DNA from: Rhodanobacter sp. PCA2
GTDB lineage: Bacteria > Pseudomonadota > Gammaproteobacteria > Xanthomonadales > Rhodanobacteraceae
Assembly: GCF_013620825.1 (NCBI RefSeq)
Contig: NZ_NJIC01000017.1
Location: 40,760 to 104,759 of the forward strand
DNA length: 64,000 nucleotides
Reading direction: 5' to 3'
The position numbers were made by a program, and so were the translations under genes. A model generated the notes under the pieces. That model was not told the DNA's origin. It saw only the letters and a list, made by a program, of their open reading frames with translations, and did not search any database. This document shows positions 1 to 11,061 of this stretch, in pieces. Numbering within the stretch: position 1 is the first letter of the stretch; the number at the start of each line of letters is the position of its first letter.

Positions 1-683
1 CAGTACCAGGTGGACGACGCGTACAAGTACCTGTTTTCGGTGAGCGACCCCGACGCCAGCGTGGGCGCCGCCGCCGAGGCCGCGGTGCGTTCGGTGATCG
101 GCAGCAGCGACATGGACCAGGTCCTCTCCGCCGACGGCTCGACCCTGGTGACCCAGGCGCAGCAGGCGCTGCAGAAGACGCTGGACAGCTACAACAGCGG
201 CCTGCGCGTCACCGAGGTGAGCTTCCAGAACGTGGCGCCGCCGGCCGAGGTGAAGGACGCCTTCGACGACGTCAACAACGCGCGCGAAGACAAGCAGAGC
301 ATCGAGAACAACGCGCTCGCCTACGCGAACAAGGTGGTGCCGGTGGCGCGCGGCGACGCGGCGCGCATCGCCGCCGAGGCCGAAGGCTACAAGGCCGAGC
401 GCATCGCGCGCGCGCAGGGCGACGTCGCCCGCTTCGACCTGCTGCTGAAGGAATACAAGGCGGCGCCTGCGGTGACCCGCAAGCGCCTGTGGCTGGAGAC
501 CATGGAACAGGTGATGGCCGACAACCCCAAGGTGATCGACGGTTCCGGCGGACGCAACATCATCAACCTGCCGGCCGCCCAGCGCACGCGTGGCGCTGCC
601 GATGCCACCGGCAACGCCGCGGCGTCGGTGATTGCGCCCGCCTCGGCCAGTTCCAGCGGCGACGCGGACAAGGAGAAGCAGCC

Positions 684-687
<4 letters not shown>
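1..687 (+). CDS. hflK: HflK, membrane protease modulator (5' truncated by window edge)
   Basis: This is the C-terminal 228 residues of HflK, open from the first base of the window in frame 1, so its start lies outside. HflK pairs with HflC in the inner membrane to form a large SPFH-domain cage around the protease FtsH and modulates its activity. What is visible is the end of the SPFH/prohibitin domain (VTEVSFQNVAPP, then KDAFDDVNNAREDKQ), the long alanine/arginine-rich helix typical of the family (GDAARIAAEAEGYKAERI), and a low-complexity Ala/Ser tail. Its TGA overlaps the ATG of the next gene, so hflK and hflC are translationally coupled. The identification rests on the sequence and on the classic hflKC order. 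Confidence 0.93.
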
Positions 688-2973
<2,286 letters not shown>

Positions 2974-2999
2974 GCGGGCGTGTCCGGGACGTGACGAGG

Positions 3000-3023
3000 A
3001 ACCCCGCCGCGCGCGGGGTTTTT
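3000..3023 (+). terminator. Rho-independent terminator after purA
   Basis: An 8-bp stem (AACCCCGC paired with GCGGGGTT, 5-nt loop) runs directly into TTT and lies 26 bases after the purA stop. It separates purA from msrB. Confidence 0.85.
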
Positions 3024-3104
3024 CGTCGGGTGCGGTACGCTTGCTTGGATCGCCGGGGCACGTCCCCATATCGATTCGGGCCGATGTCACCGTGGAGGCC
3101 GACC

Positions 3105-3551
3105 ATGTCCCAGTATCGCAAGACGCCCGAAGCGCTCGCCCGGCTGACGCCCGAGCAGTACCGCGTCACCCAGCAGAACGCCACCGAACGGCCCGGCACG
3201 GGCGAATACCTGCACCACGCCGCGCCGGGCATCTATGTCGACGTGGTGAGCGGCGAGCCGCTGTTCGCCTCCGCGGACAAGTTCGACGCGCATTGCGGCT
3301 GGCCCAGCTTCACCCGGCCGCTGCAGCCGGCCAGCGTGCGCGAGCTGGGCGACGACTCGCACGGCATGCTGCGCACCGAGGTGCGCTCCGCGCAGGGCGA
3401 CAGCCATCTGGGCCATGTATTCCCGGACGGGCCCACCGCGAGCGGCGGACTGCGCTACTGCATCAACTCCGCGTCGCTGCGCTTCGTGCCGCGCGCCGAG
3501 ATGGAAGCCCAGGGCTACGGCGCCTGGCTGGACCAGGTGGAGGACGCGTGA
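3105..3551 (+). CDS. msrB: Peptide methionine-(R)-S-oxide reductase MsrB (zinc-less form)
   Basis: MsrB reduces the R-sulfoxide of methionine in proteins. The 148-residue product carries the family motifs [15 protein letters not shown] and the catalytic Cys in [11 protein letters not shown]. The two CxxC pairs that hold zinc in many MsrB enzymes are absent: the first site reads VVSGEPLF and the second [10 protein letters not shown]. This is therefore a zinc-less form. The start at 3105 ([11 protein letters not shown]) is preceded by GTGGAGG; the open frame continues upstream into the purA shadow and is not used. The stop overlaps the msrA start by one base (TGATG), giving a coupled msrB-msrA pair. 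Confidence 0.94.
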   Translation: MSQYRKTPEALARLTPEQYRVTQQNATERPGTGEYLHHAAPGIYVDVVSGEPLFASADKFDAHCGWPSFTRPLQPASVRELGDDSHGMLRTEVRSAQGDSHLGHVFPDGPTASGGLRYCINSASLRFVPRAEMEAQGYGAWLDQVEDA

Positions 3552-4066
3552 TGGCCACCGAACGCGCCGTGCTCGCCGGCGGCTGTTTCTGGGGCGTGCA
3601 GGAACTGCTGCGCAAGCTGCCCGGCGTGCTGTCCACCCGCACCGGCTACGCCGGCGGCGACGTGCCGAACGCCACCTATCGTCACCACGGCAGCCACGCC
3701 GAGGCGGTGGAGATCGTGTTCGATCCCGCCCGCATCGGCTACCGCGAGCTGCTGGAATTCTTCTTCCAGATCCACGATCCCAGCACGCCGAACCGGCAGG
3801 GCAACGACCGCGGCAGCTCCTATCGCTCGCTGATCCTGTACGCCAGCGTGGCGCAGAAGCGCATCGCCGAAGACACCATCGCCGACGTCGATGCTTCCGG
3901 CCTGTGGCCCGGCAAGGTGGCGACCGAGCTGCAGCCGCTGGGCGACTTCTGGGAGGCCGAACCGGAGCACCAGGACTACCTGCAGCACTATCCCGGCGGC
4001 TACACCTGCCACTTCGTGCGGCCGGGCTGGCGTCTGCCGCGGCGCGCGGAAGACGCGGCGCGCTGA
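3551..4066 (+). CDS. msrA: Peptide methionine-(S)-S-oxide reductase MsrA
   Basis: MsrA reduces the S-sulfoxide of free and protein-bound methionine, complementing the R-specific MsrB encoded immediately upstream. The 171-residue product begins [15 protein letters not shown], placing the catalytic Cys at residue 12 in the invariant GCFWG. Further family signatures are [36 protein letters not shown] and the C-terminal [12 protein letters not shown]. The ATG overlaps the msrB stop. No signal peptide is visible, so both reductases are expected in the cytosol. The next gene downstream is convergent. Confidence 0.96.
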   Translation: MATERAVLAGGCFWGVQELLRKLPGVLSTRTGYAGGDVPNATYRHHGSHAEAVEIVFDPARIGYRELLEFFFQIHDPSTPNRQGNDRGSSYRSLILYASVAQKRIAEDTIADVDASGLWPGKVATELQPLGDFWEAEPEHQDYLQHYPGGYTCHFVRPGWRLPRRAEDAAR

Positions 4067-4106
4067 TCGCGCGGGCGGCGCGGTTGGCGCCGCAGGAAAA
4101 CGGATG

Positions 4107-4478
4107 TCACGGTGCCGCGGGCGGCGTTCCCGCGGCGTGACCGGGCGTGCATGCCGCCGTCATCGCGCCGGCCTCGGACCGCATGCAGACGTGCACGCCG
4201 TGGGGCGGATCGGCAAGCGTCCGTTCGCCGCCTGCGGCCACCGCGAATGCCTGCAGCGGCGGCTTGCTGCAGGTGGCGTCGGTGCAGTCCGGGTCGAACA
4301 AGGCGTAGTGGCATTGCCCGCTGGCACTGACGCGGCACTCGAAACGCGCCGACAGTTCGCCGATGGTGACGCGGCTGTCGAAGACGGTCCGGCCGTTTTC
4401 GCTGGCGCGCGTGACCAGCACGCGTTCTCCCGGTGTGCAGCCGGCCAGCAGCAGGATGATGGCGATGAGTTTGTACAT
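4107..4478 (-). CDS. Small cysteine-containing lipoprotein of unknown function
   Basis: The 123-residue product starts MYKLIAIILLLAGC, a short signal peptide ending in a lipobox (LLAGC), so it is probably lipidated at Cys14 and held in an envelope membrane. The mature part holds several further Cys residues (FECRVSASGQC, PDCTDATC, VHVC, AACTPG), suggesting disulfides. I do not recognise a domain. It lies 21 bases after the LytTR-type response regulator on the same strand, with its own Shine-Dalgarno (GAGG), so it is probably the last gene of that two-component operon. A role as accessory or output is inference. Confidence 0.7.
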   Translation of the reverse strand: MYKLIAIILLLAGCTPGERVLVTRASENGRTVFDSRVTIGELSARFECRVSASGQCHYALFDPDCTDATCSKPPLQAFAVAAGGERTLADPPHGVHVCMRSEAGAMTAACTPGHAAGTPPAAP

Positions 4479-4499
4479 GGAGACACCTCGCGTGCGGGG

Positions 4500-5270
4500 T
4501 CACATGTTGCGGAACAGCGCCATGAAGGGCTGGCTCACGGTGAGGGTTTCGGGGCGTTGCCTGAGGCGCACCGTGCCCTTGCCGCTGTCGTCGCGAACGA
4601 TGGCGGCGATGGCTTTCAGGTTGACGATGGTGGAGCGGTGGATCTGCTTGAACGCCGCCGGGTCGAGCTGCTCCAGCAGTTCGCGGATGGGCTTGCGCAG
4701 CAGCGCCTCGCCCTCGGCGGTCACCGCCACGGTGTACTTGTGGTCGGCGCGGAAGTAGGCGACGTCGTCGACCATGATCAGTCGCGTTTCGCGGCCCGTG
4801 CCGGCGGTGATCCAGGTCAGCGGCGGTGCTGCGGCAGTGAGCGCGCCGCCCTGCGCCAGCTCGCGCAACAGCAGGGCCAGGTCGCCGTGCGCGGTCTGGC
4901 CGGCGGTGACGCGGCGCTGCAGCCGTTCCACGGTGGCGGCCAGGCGCTCGGCGGCGATGGGCTTCAGCAGGTAGTCGATCGCGCCGCGCTCGAACGCGTC
5001 GATGGCGTACTGGTCGTAGGCGGTGGTGAACACCACCTGCGTCGCCGGACTGGCGGTGGCGGCCGCGGCGGCCACTTCCAGGCCATTCAGGCCGGGCATG
5101 CGGATGTCGAGGAAGGCCACGTCCGGCTGCTGCGCCGCGATGGCCTCCAGCGCTTCGGCGCCGTCCTCGCATTCGGCGACCACGTCCAGTTCCGGCCACG
5201 CATCGCCCAGCAGGCGTTTCAGCGCATCGCGCAGCAGCGGTTCGTCCTCGGCGATGACGGCGCGGGTCAT
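4500..5270 (-). CDS. LytTR-family response regulator
   Basis: This 256-residue response regulator has an N-terminal receiver domain (about 1-120; acidic pocket AEDE, phospho-acceptor Asp55 in FLDIRMPG, TTAYDQYA and the Lys of LLKP). A C-terminal LytTR DNA-binding domain follows (about 150-255; VAYFRADHKYTVAV, REL, FKQIHRSTIVNLKAI). LytTR regulators bind pairs of short direct repeats as dimers. It overlaps the upstream sensor kinase gene by 4 bases, so the two form a cognate pair. The architecture matches the AlgR/LytR/YpdB group; the closest named member cannot be decided without alignment. Confidence 0.93.
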   Translation of the reverse strand: MTRAVIAEDEPLLRDALKRLLGDAWPELDVVAECEDGAEALEAIAAQQPDVAFLDIRMPGLNGLEVAAAAATASPATQVVFTTAYDQYAIDAFERGAIDYLLKPIAAERLAATVERLQRRVTAGQTAHGDLALLLRELAQGGALTAAAPPLTWITAGTGRETRLIMVDDVAYFRADHKYTVAVTAEGEALLRKPIRELLEQLDPAAFKQIHRSTIVNLKAIAAIVRDDSGKGTVRLRQRPETLTVSQPFMALFRNM

Positions 5271-6529
5271 GGACGCGCTTCCACGGCGACCGGCGGCGCT
5301 TGCGGCGCCGGCACGGTGAGCGTGGCGGCCACGCCCTCGGGCACGTTCGCGACCACCGCCAGCGAGGCGCGCGGCCCGTAAACAAGCTGCAGGCGTTCGC
5401 GCACGTTCTTCAGGCCGATGCCGGTGCCGCCGCCCGCGGGGCCGAAGCCCTGGCCGTCGTCGGCCACGGTGACCGCCACGCTGTCGCCGTCGCGGCGGCC
5501 GAAGATCCACACGGTGCCGCCGCCGGGCTTGGGCTCCAGCCCGTGCTTGATCGCGTTCTCGACCAGGGTCTGCAGCATCATCGGCGGCAGGGTGACGGCG
5601 CGCAGCGCGTCGGGCACCTCGATCTTCATCTCCAGCCGCGCGCCCATGCGGATCTTCAGGATTTCGAGGTAGGCGCGGGCGCGTTCCAGTTCCTCGCCCA
5701 GCGTGGACAGCGTTTCCTCCGCGCTGGGCAGCGAATGGCGCAGGTACTGGATGAGGTGGCCGAGCATGCGGTCGGCCTGCGCCGGTTCGCTGCGCGTGAG
5801 GTATTGCGCGCTGGCCAGCGTGTTGTAGAGGAAGTGCGGCTCCACCTGCGCGTGCAGCAGGTTCAGCCTGGCCTGGGCCAGTTCCTTGTCGGTGACGGCC
5901 TGGGTGGCGGCCTGTCGCTCGCGGCGCCGGCGTTCGGCCACGCGACGGGCGAGCGCGCGGGAGATCGCCTCGGCGTTCACCAGGTTGGTGCCGTCGTCCA
6001 CGCGGAACCAGTCGGTCCATGCGCCGCTTTCCGGTTCGCACACCAGGGTGACGCTGCCGATGTCGTCGCCCGGCGTCACCGTGGCGAAGATCTGGTTGCG
6101 CCGGCCGCCCAGCCAGCTGAAGGGATTGAGCCAACCGAGCACGGTGCGGCCGTAGGGATTGGGCCGTAGCACCTTGGCGCGCACCTGCAGGCTGTCGCGG
6201 GCGCTTTCGACTTCCTCGGTGTAGGGCAGTTCGCGGATGGTCGCATCCAGCATGTCGAACGCCTCGCCGGCTTCGAACGGCAACTCGATCTGCCGGCGCT
6301 GGCGGTTGCCCAGCGTCGCCAGGCTCACGTGCCCGGCGAGCAGGCGCACGCGCCGCAGGTGCGAGAACGCGCCCGTGACCACCAGCGCCAGCACGACGGC
6401 GGCGAGGAGTTCCGGCAGCGGCGACAGGCTGCGGAACGGGCCGGAATTGGAGACCAGGCCTGCCACGCAGATCAGTAGCAGCAGCCACGCGACGACCAGC
6501 CGCGCCACGAAGAAAATACCCTTGATCAC
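5267..6529 (-). CDS. LytS/AlgZ-type sensor histidine kinase
   Basis: The 420-residue product is a membrane histidine kinase of the His_kinase (HPK7/8) type that partners LytTR regulators. Two N-terminal membrane helices (about residues 7-25 and 38-56) precede a globular region, a linker coiled coil, and the phospho-acceptor box AQVEPHFLYNTLAS near residue 230. The ATPase has N-box ENAIKHGLEPK, VADDGQGFG and GTGIGLKNVRERL. The start is a GTG at 6529 (GTG ATC AAG), because no ATG lies in frame before the first membrane helix; longer readings run into unrelated Pro/Arg-rich sequence. The segment between helices and coiled coil may be the signal-input part, and its ligand is unknown. Confidence 0.9.
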   Translation of the reverse strand: MIKGIFFVARLVVAWLLLLICVAGLVSNSGPFRSLSPLPELLAAVVLALVVTGAFSHLRRVRLLAGHVSLATLGNRQRRQIELPFEAGEAFDMLDATIRELPYTEEVESARDSLQVRAKVLRPNPYGRTVLGWLNPFSWLGGRRNQIFATVTPGDDIGSVTLVCEPESGAWTDWFRVDDGTNLVNAEAISRALARRVAERRRRERQAATQAVTDKELAQARLNLLHAQVEPHFLYNTLASAQYLTRSEPAQADRMLGHLIQYLRHSLPSAEETLSTLGEELERARAYLEILKIRMGARLEMKIEVPDALRAVTLPPMMLQTLVENAIKHGLEPKPGGGTVWIFGRRDGDSVAVTVADDGQGFGPAGGGTGIGLKNVRERLQLVYGPRASLAVVANVPEGVAATLTVPAPQAPPVAVEARP

Positions 6530-6809
6530 TGGCTGTCCCCGGTGGTGGATCGATGGGGCCGAGCATAGCGGCCGCGCCGGCGGCTTTCGCCGGGCATGCG
6601 ACGAACACCGCTGCGGCGGGAACGAACCGGGGGAAATGCGGTGCAGGCAGGGCGCATCGCCCTGGAGGACATGACTTCCGGCCGTGTCTGGCCGTGGCGG
6701 CTGGCGCCACCATGGGCGTCGGGGAAGCGTTTGCCTCATTTCATCGGCCGTCGGTTTCACGGCGCCTTCCGGCACCGTGGGCCATGTTTCGCCTCAAGGA
6801 GGGGTTTTC

Positions 6810-9464
6810 ATGCGCAAATCACTGGTTTCCGCGATCGCACTGGCGCTCGCCGTTTCTGCCGGCGGCCTGGTGGCGATGCCGGCGCAGCCTGCCGCCGCCG
6901 CATCGTCGCCGGCGCCCACCCAGTTGCCGCGCGGCGTACGGCCCACGCATTACGAGGTGGCCATCGTGCCGCACGCGGACACGCTGAGCTTCGACGGCAA
7001 GGTGACGGTGGACGTGGACGTGCTGAAGCCCACGGCCAGCATCACGCTCAACGCGCTGGGCATGAAGTTCGCCTCGGCGAGGCTCGTGCCGGCCTCGGGC
7101 AGGGGCGCCACCGCCACGGCCAGGGTGGCGGTGGATGAGAAGGCGCAGACCGCCACCTTCACGTTCGCCAAGCCGGTCGCCCCCGGCCGCTACAAGCTGG
7201 CGATGGATTACGTGGGCACCATCGGCACCCAGGCCAACGGCTTGTTCGCCATCGACTACCCCACCGAGGGCGGCCAGAAGCGTGCGCTGTTCACCCAGTT
7301 CGAGAACTCCGACGCCCGCCGCTTCATCCCCTCGTGGGACGAGCCGGCGTACAAGGCCAGCTTCGACCTCTCGGTGACCGTGCCCGCCGACGAGATGGCG
7401 GTGAGCAACATGCCGGTGGCCTCGAAGACGGATGCGGGCCACGGCCTGGCGAAGGTGACTTTCCGGACCACGCCGAAGATGTCCACCTACCTGCTGTTCT
7501 TCGGCCTGGGCGACTTCGACCGTGCGACCACCACCTCGGACGGCACCGAGATCGGCGTGATCATGCAGAAGGGCAAGCGCGCGCAGGCGGCCTTCGCGCT
7601 GGAATCGGCCAAGGCGGTGCTGCACGACTACAACGAATACTTCGGCATCAAGTACCCGCTGCCCAAGCTGGACAACATCGCCGCGCCGGGCAGCAGCCAG
7701 TTCTTCTCGGCGATGGAGAACTGGGGCGCGATCTTCACCTTCGAGTACGCGATGCTGCTCGACCCCTCGTTCTCCACGCAGGGCGACAAGATGCAGGTGT
7801 TCGGCACCGCGGCGCACGAGATGGCGCACCAGTGGTTCGGCGACCTGGTGACCATGAACTGGTGGGACAACCTGTGGCTCAACGAGGGCTTCGCCTCGTG
7901 GATGGCCTCGCGCGAGACGGAAATGCGGCATCCGGAATGGAACGCCGCGCTCGATGCGGTGGGCACGCGCGAAGGCGCGATGTCGCGCGACGCGGTGGCC
8001 ACCACCCATCCGGTGGTGCAGAAGATCGACACCGTGGAAGAGGCCAGCCAGGCCTTCGACACCATCACCTACGCGAAGGGCGAGGCGGTGATCCGCATGC
8101 TGGAGGCCTATGTCGGGCCCGAGGCCTGGCGCCAGGGCGTGCACAACTACCTGCAGGCGCATGCCTACGGCAACACTGTTTCCGACGACCTGTGGCACGC
8201 GATGGACGGCGTGGCCGGCGGCAAGCCGATCACCCGGGTGGCGCACGACTTCACCTTGCAGCCGGGTGTACCGATGATCAAGGTGGGTGCGGCCGCATGC
8301 AGCAACGGCGAAACCACCGTCAAGCTCACCCAGGGCGAGTTCACCAAGGATCGCCCGGACAAGCAGCCGCTGCGCTGGCACGTGCCGGTGATCGCGCAGG
8401 TGCTGGGCAACGCCACGGCCAGCACGCTGGTGGAGGGCTCCGCCACGCTGAAGCTCAAGGGCTGCGGGCCGGTGCTGGTGAACGCGGGACAGAGCGGCTA
8501 CTACCGCACGCTGTATGCGCCCAACCAGCTCGCCGCGCTGAAGCAGGACTTCACCAGGCTCGCGCCGATCGACCAGCTGGGCCTGATGGGCGACACCTGG
8601 GCCGAGAGCATGGCCGGCCTGGAACCGGTGTCGGATTTCCTGGACCTGGCCAAGGCCACGCCGGCCGATGCCGTGCCGGAGGTCTGGGCGGAAGTGGCCG
8701 GCAGCCTCATGGCGCTGGACGACTATTACCGCGGCGACCAGACGCGGCAGGACCGCTTCCGCAAGCATGCGACGGCGCGGCTCAAGCCGGTGTTCGCGCG
8801 GGTGGGCTGGGATGCCCGGCCGGACGAAAGCACCTCGACCACGCTGCTGCGTACCCAGTTGATCGGCGCGCTGGCCGAGCTGGGCGACCAGGACGTGCTC
8901 AAGGAAGTACGCCGCCGCTACGACGCCCAGGCCACCGATCCCAAGGCGGTGCCGGCCGCCTTGCGCAAGACCATCCTCGGCATCGTGGCGCGGCACGCCG
9001 ACGCCGCCACCTGGGACAGGCTGCACGCCGAAGCCAGGGCCGAGAAATCGCCGATGATCCGCGACCGCCTGTACGGCCTGCTCGCCGCCGCCACGGACAA
9101 GGCGCTGGCCCAGCGTGCGCTGGATCTCGCGCTCACCGACGAGCCGGGCGCCACCAACAGCGCCGGCATGATAGGCAGCGTGTCCCGCCGGCATCCGGAA
9201 CTGGCCTACGACTTCGCCATGGCGCACCGCGCGCAGGTGGACAAGCTGGTCGACTCCTCCTCCAGCACCCGCTACTACCCGGCCCTTGGCGGCAGCTCGT
9301 TCGACCCGGCGATGATCGAAAAGATCAAGGCCTACGAGGCCACCATCGCCCCGGGCGCGCGCCGTCCCGCCGACACCGTGATCGCCAACATCCAGTACCG
9401 CATGATGATCCGCAAGGACCGCCTGCCGGCGGTGGATGCGTGGCTGGCGAAGAACGGCGGTTGA
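6810..9464 (+). CDS. Secreted M1-family zinc aminopeptidase
   Basis: The 884-residue protein starts with a Sec signal peptide (MRKSLVSAIALALAVSAGG, Ala-rich cleavage region), so it is exported. The body is a gluzincin aminopeptidase: the substrate motif GAMEN appears as SAMENWGAIF, and zinc is bound by HEMAHQW with the third ligand in NEGFAS. An ERAP1-like C-terminal helical region (about 560-880) follows. The length and domains match puromycin-sensitive/ERAP-type aminopeptidases rather than cytosolic PepN. AAGGAGGGG lies 8 bases before the ATG, fixing the start. It probably trims peptides in the periplasm or outside the cell. It is a single-gene unit closed by a hairpin terminator. Confidence 0.93.
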   Translation: MRKSLVSAIALALAVSAGGLVAMPAQPAAAASSPAPTQLPRGVRPTHYEVAIVPHADTLSFDGKVTVDVDVLKPTASITLNALGMKFASARLVPASGRGATATARVAVDEKAQTATFTFAKPVAPGRYKLAMDYVGTIGTQANGLFAIDYPTEGGQKRALFTQFENSDARRFIPSWDEPAYKASFDLSVTVPADEMAVSNMPVASKTDAGHGLAKVTFRTTPKMSTYLLFFGLGDFDRATTTSDGTEIGVIMQKGKRAQAAFALESAKAVLHDYNEYFGIKYPLPKLDNIAAPGSSQFFSAMENWGAIFTFEYAMLLDPSFSTQGDKMQVFGTAAHEMAHQWFGDLVTMNWWDNLWLNEGFASWMASRETEMRHPEWNAALDAVGTREGAMSRDAVATTHPVVQKIDTVEEASQAFDTITYAKGEAVIRMLEAYVGPEAWRQGVHNYLQAHAYGNTVSDDLWHAMDGVAGGKPITRVAHDFTLQPGVPMIKVGAAACSNGETTVKLTQGEFTKDRPDKQPLRWHVPVIAQVLGNATASTLVEGSATLKLKGCGPVLVNAGQSGYYRTLYAPNQLAALKQDFTRLAPIDQLGLMGDTWAESMAGLEPVSDFLDLAKATPADAVPEVWAEVAGSLMALDDYYRGDQTRQDRFRKHATARLKPVFARVGWDARPDESTSTTLLRTQLIGALAELGDQDVLKEVRRRYDAQATDPKAVPAALRKTILGIVARHADAATWDRLHAEARAEKSPMIRDRLYGLLAAATDKALAQRALDLALTDEPGATNSAGMIGSVSRRHPELAYDFAMAHRAQVDKLVDSSSSTRYYPALGGSSFDPAMIEKIKAYEATIAPGARRPADTVIANIQYRMMIRKDRLPAVDAWLAKNGG

Positions 9465-9482
9465 GCGGGTCGGCAAGCGACA

Positions 9483-9516
9483 CGACAAGGCCCCGCATGC
9501 GGGGCCTTGTCGTTTT
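9483..9516. terminator. Bidirectional terminator between aminopeptidase and patB-like genes
   Basis: A perfect 30-base palindrome (12-bp arms CGACAAGGCCCC / GGGGCCTTGTCG around GCATGC) is followed by TTTT on the plus strand. It sits between two convergent genes and can serve both, although the minus-strand side lacks a T run. Confidence 0.8.
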
Positions 9517-9536
9517 CGACTCCCGGAAGAACAGCG

Positions 9537-10700
9537 TCAGCCCAGCGCCGCGTCGATGGCATCCAGCGCCGCTTCGACGTTGCGCCTTGGCGTGCCGATG
9601 TTCATGCGCACGAAGCCGCTGCCGCCGGGGCCGAAGTCGGGGCCGGGGTTGAGGCCCAGCTTGCAGCGGTGGACGAAGAAGTCGCGCAGCGCGGCGTCGT
9701 CCAGGTCCAGCGCGCGGCAGTCCAGCCACAGCAGGTAGCCGGCTTCGGGCGGTGTGAGGCGGATTGACGGAATGCGGGTGCGCAGATGGTCGGCGACGAG
9801 ATCGCGGGTGCCGGCGAGGTAGGCCAGCAGGGTGTCGAGCCAGTCGTCGCCGTGGAGCCAGGCGGCTTCGGCGGCGGCGACGGCGAAGGGGTTGGCGTCG
9901 CCCAGGTGCAAGCTTGCGACGGTAGTGCGCAGCGCGTCGCGCAGGTCGGCGCGTGGGACAGCGAGGACGGCCAGTCCCAGCCCTTGCAGGTTGAAGGTCT
10001 TGCTGGGCGAGAGCAGGGCGACGACGCGGTCGCCGGGCTGCGCCAGGCTGGGCAGGGGATGGTGGCGGCCGCCGGACAGCGGAAGGTCGCCATGCACTTC
10101 GTCGCTGATGACGGTGAGGTCGTGGCGGCGTGCGATGCGCAGCACTTCCGCCAGTTCGTCCGGCGTCCACGCCCGGCCGACCGGGTTGTGCGGATTGCAC
10201 AGCAGCAGGGCGCGCGCGCCGCTGCGTGCGCATTGTTCCAGCTGCGCGAAATCCATCGCGTAGCGGCCATCGGATTCGCGCAGCGGGTTGTGCAGCAGTC
10301 GCCGGCCGCAGCCTTCCACCGCGCCGCGGAAGCCGTGGTAGACCGGCGGCTGCACGATCACCGCGTCGCCTGCGGCGGTGCAGGCCTGCACCGCCGCGGA
10401 CAGCGATGCGAACACGCCGGAAGCCGGCACCAGCCAATCGCGTTCGGCCTGCCAACGGTGGCGGCGCGCGCACCAATCAACCAGCGACTGGCACAGGCTG
10501 TCGGGGTACTGCGTGTAGCCGTAGATCGGGTGCCGCGCGCGGGCGAGCAGGGCTTCGCTCACGCAGGTGGGCGCGGCGAAATCCATGTCGGCGATCCACA
10601 TCGGCTGGACGTCGGCGCGGCCGAATTTCTGCAGGCGGCCTTCGAACTTCAGCGCATGGGTGCCGCTGCGGTCGATTGGCTGGTCGAAGTCGGGGGACAC
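9537..10700 (-). CDS. PatB/MalY-type PLP aminotransferase, cystathionine beta-lyase family
   Basis: The 387-residue product is a fold-type I PLP enzyme of the MalY/PatB subgroup, which cleaves C-S bonds of cystathionine and related thioethers. Features seen are WIADMDF near the N-terminus, NPHNPVGRAW, ISDEVHGDL (the PLP-phenol Asp in the D-E-V-H motif), the Schiff-base Lys234 in SPSKTFNLQGLG, and the C-terminal FVRMNIGTP with the carboxylate-binding Arg. The start is GTG at 10700. It could alternatively be annotated as an aminotransferase, but D-E-V-H with SPSKTFN favours the C-S lyase subgroup. The dispersed-repeat cluster lies directly upstream. Confidence 0.85.
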   Translation of the reverse strand: MSPDFDQPIDRSGTHALKFEGRLQKFGRADVQPMWIADMDFAAPTCVSEALLARARHPIYGYTQYPDSLCQSLVDWCARRHRWQAERDWLVPASGVFASLSAAVQACTAAGDAVIVQPPVYHGFRGAVEGCGRRLLHNPLRESDGRYAMDFAQLEQCARSGARALLLCNPHNPVGRAWTPDELAEVLRIARRHDLTVISDEVHGDLPLSGGRHHPLPSLAQPGDRVVALLSPSKTFNLQGLGLAVLAVPRADLRDALRTTVASLHLGDANPFAVAAAEAAWLHGDDWLDTLLAYLAGTRDLVADHLRTRIPSIRLTPPEAGYLLWLDCRALDLDDAALRDFFVHRCKLGLNPGPDFGPGGSGFVRMNIGTPRRNVEAALDAIDAALG

Positions 10701-10746
10701 GGTCAGGTCACCGGTGGAAACGCAGCCGTCGCTCCTGTGCAGGCAG

Positions 10747-11040
10747 GAGCCCAGTGGCTTTGCTTGCGCGCGGATGCGAGCGGAGCAGAGGCGCTGGACC
10801 CCGGCTTTCGCCGGGGTGACAGTGGAGCGGGTTGCGGAATGGGGTTGGAGCCCAATGGCTTTGCGTGCGGCGGGGATGCGAGCGGAGCTGGGGCGCTGGA
10901 CCCCGGCTTTCGCCGGGGTGACGGTGGAGCGGGTTGCGGAATGAGGTTGGAGCCCAGTGGCTTTGCGTGCGGCGGGGATGCGAGCGGAGCAGAGGCGCTG
11001 GACCCCGGCTTTCGCCGGGGTGACGGAGAGGCGGGTTGGG
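10747..11040 (+). repeat. Three tandem copies of a ~101-bp dispersed repeat with a GC-rich hairpin
   Basis: Three near-identical units begin at about 10747, 10848 and 10950, a period of 101-102 bases. Each contains GCCCARTGGCTTTGC, GCGAGCGGAGC and a hairpin ACCCCGGC-TTTC-GCCGGGGT followed by GAC. They fill most of the 361-base space between the end of ovoA and the start of the patB-like gene, both on the minus strand. Short open frames across them (giving TPAFAGVT) are artefacts. The hairpin resembles the repeat at about 30.76 kb, where the stem is ATGCCGGC/GCCGGCAT, so both probably belong to one dispersed family. Confidence 0.85.
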
Positions 11041-11061
11041 GAAAACGGTGGAGGAGCGGGC

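Noticed and set aside
4075..4093. Terminator between msrA and the convergent lipoprotein gene
   Set aside because: A 7-bp stem exists (GCGGCGC/GCGCCGC) but there is no T run on either strand.
10786..11060. Short open frames with TPAFAGVT repeats
   Set aside because: They arise from the hairpin repeat GACCCCGGCTTTCGCCGGGG and occur only because the repeat lacks stops.
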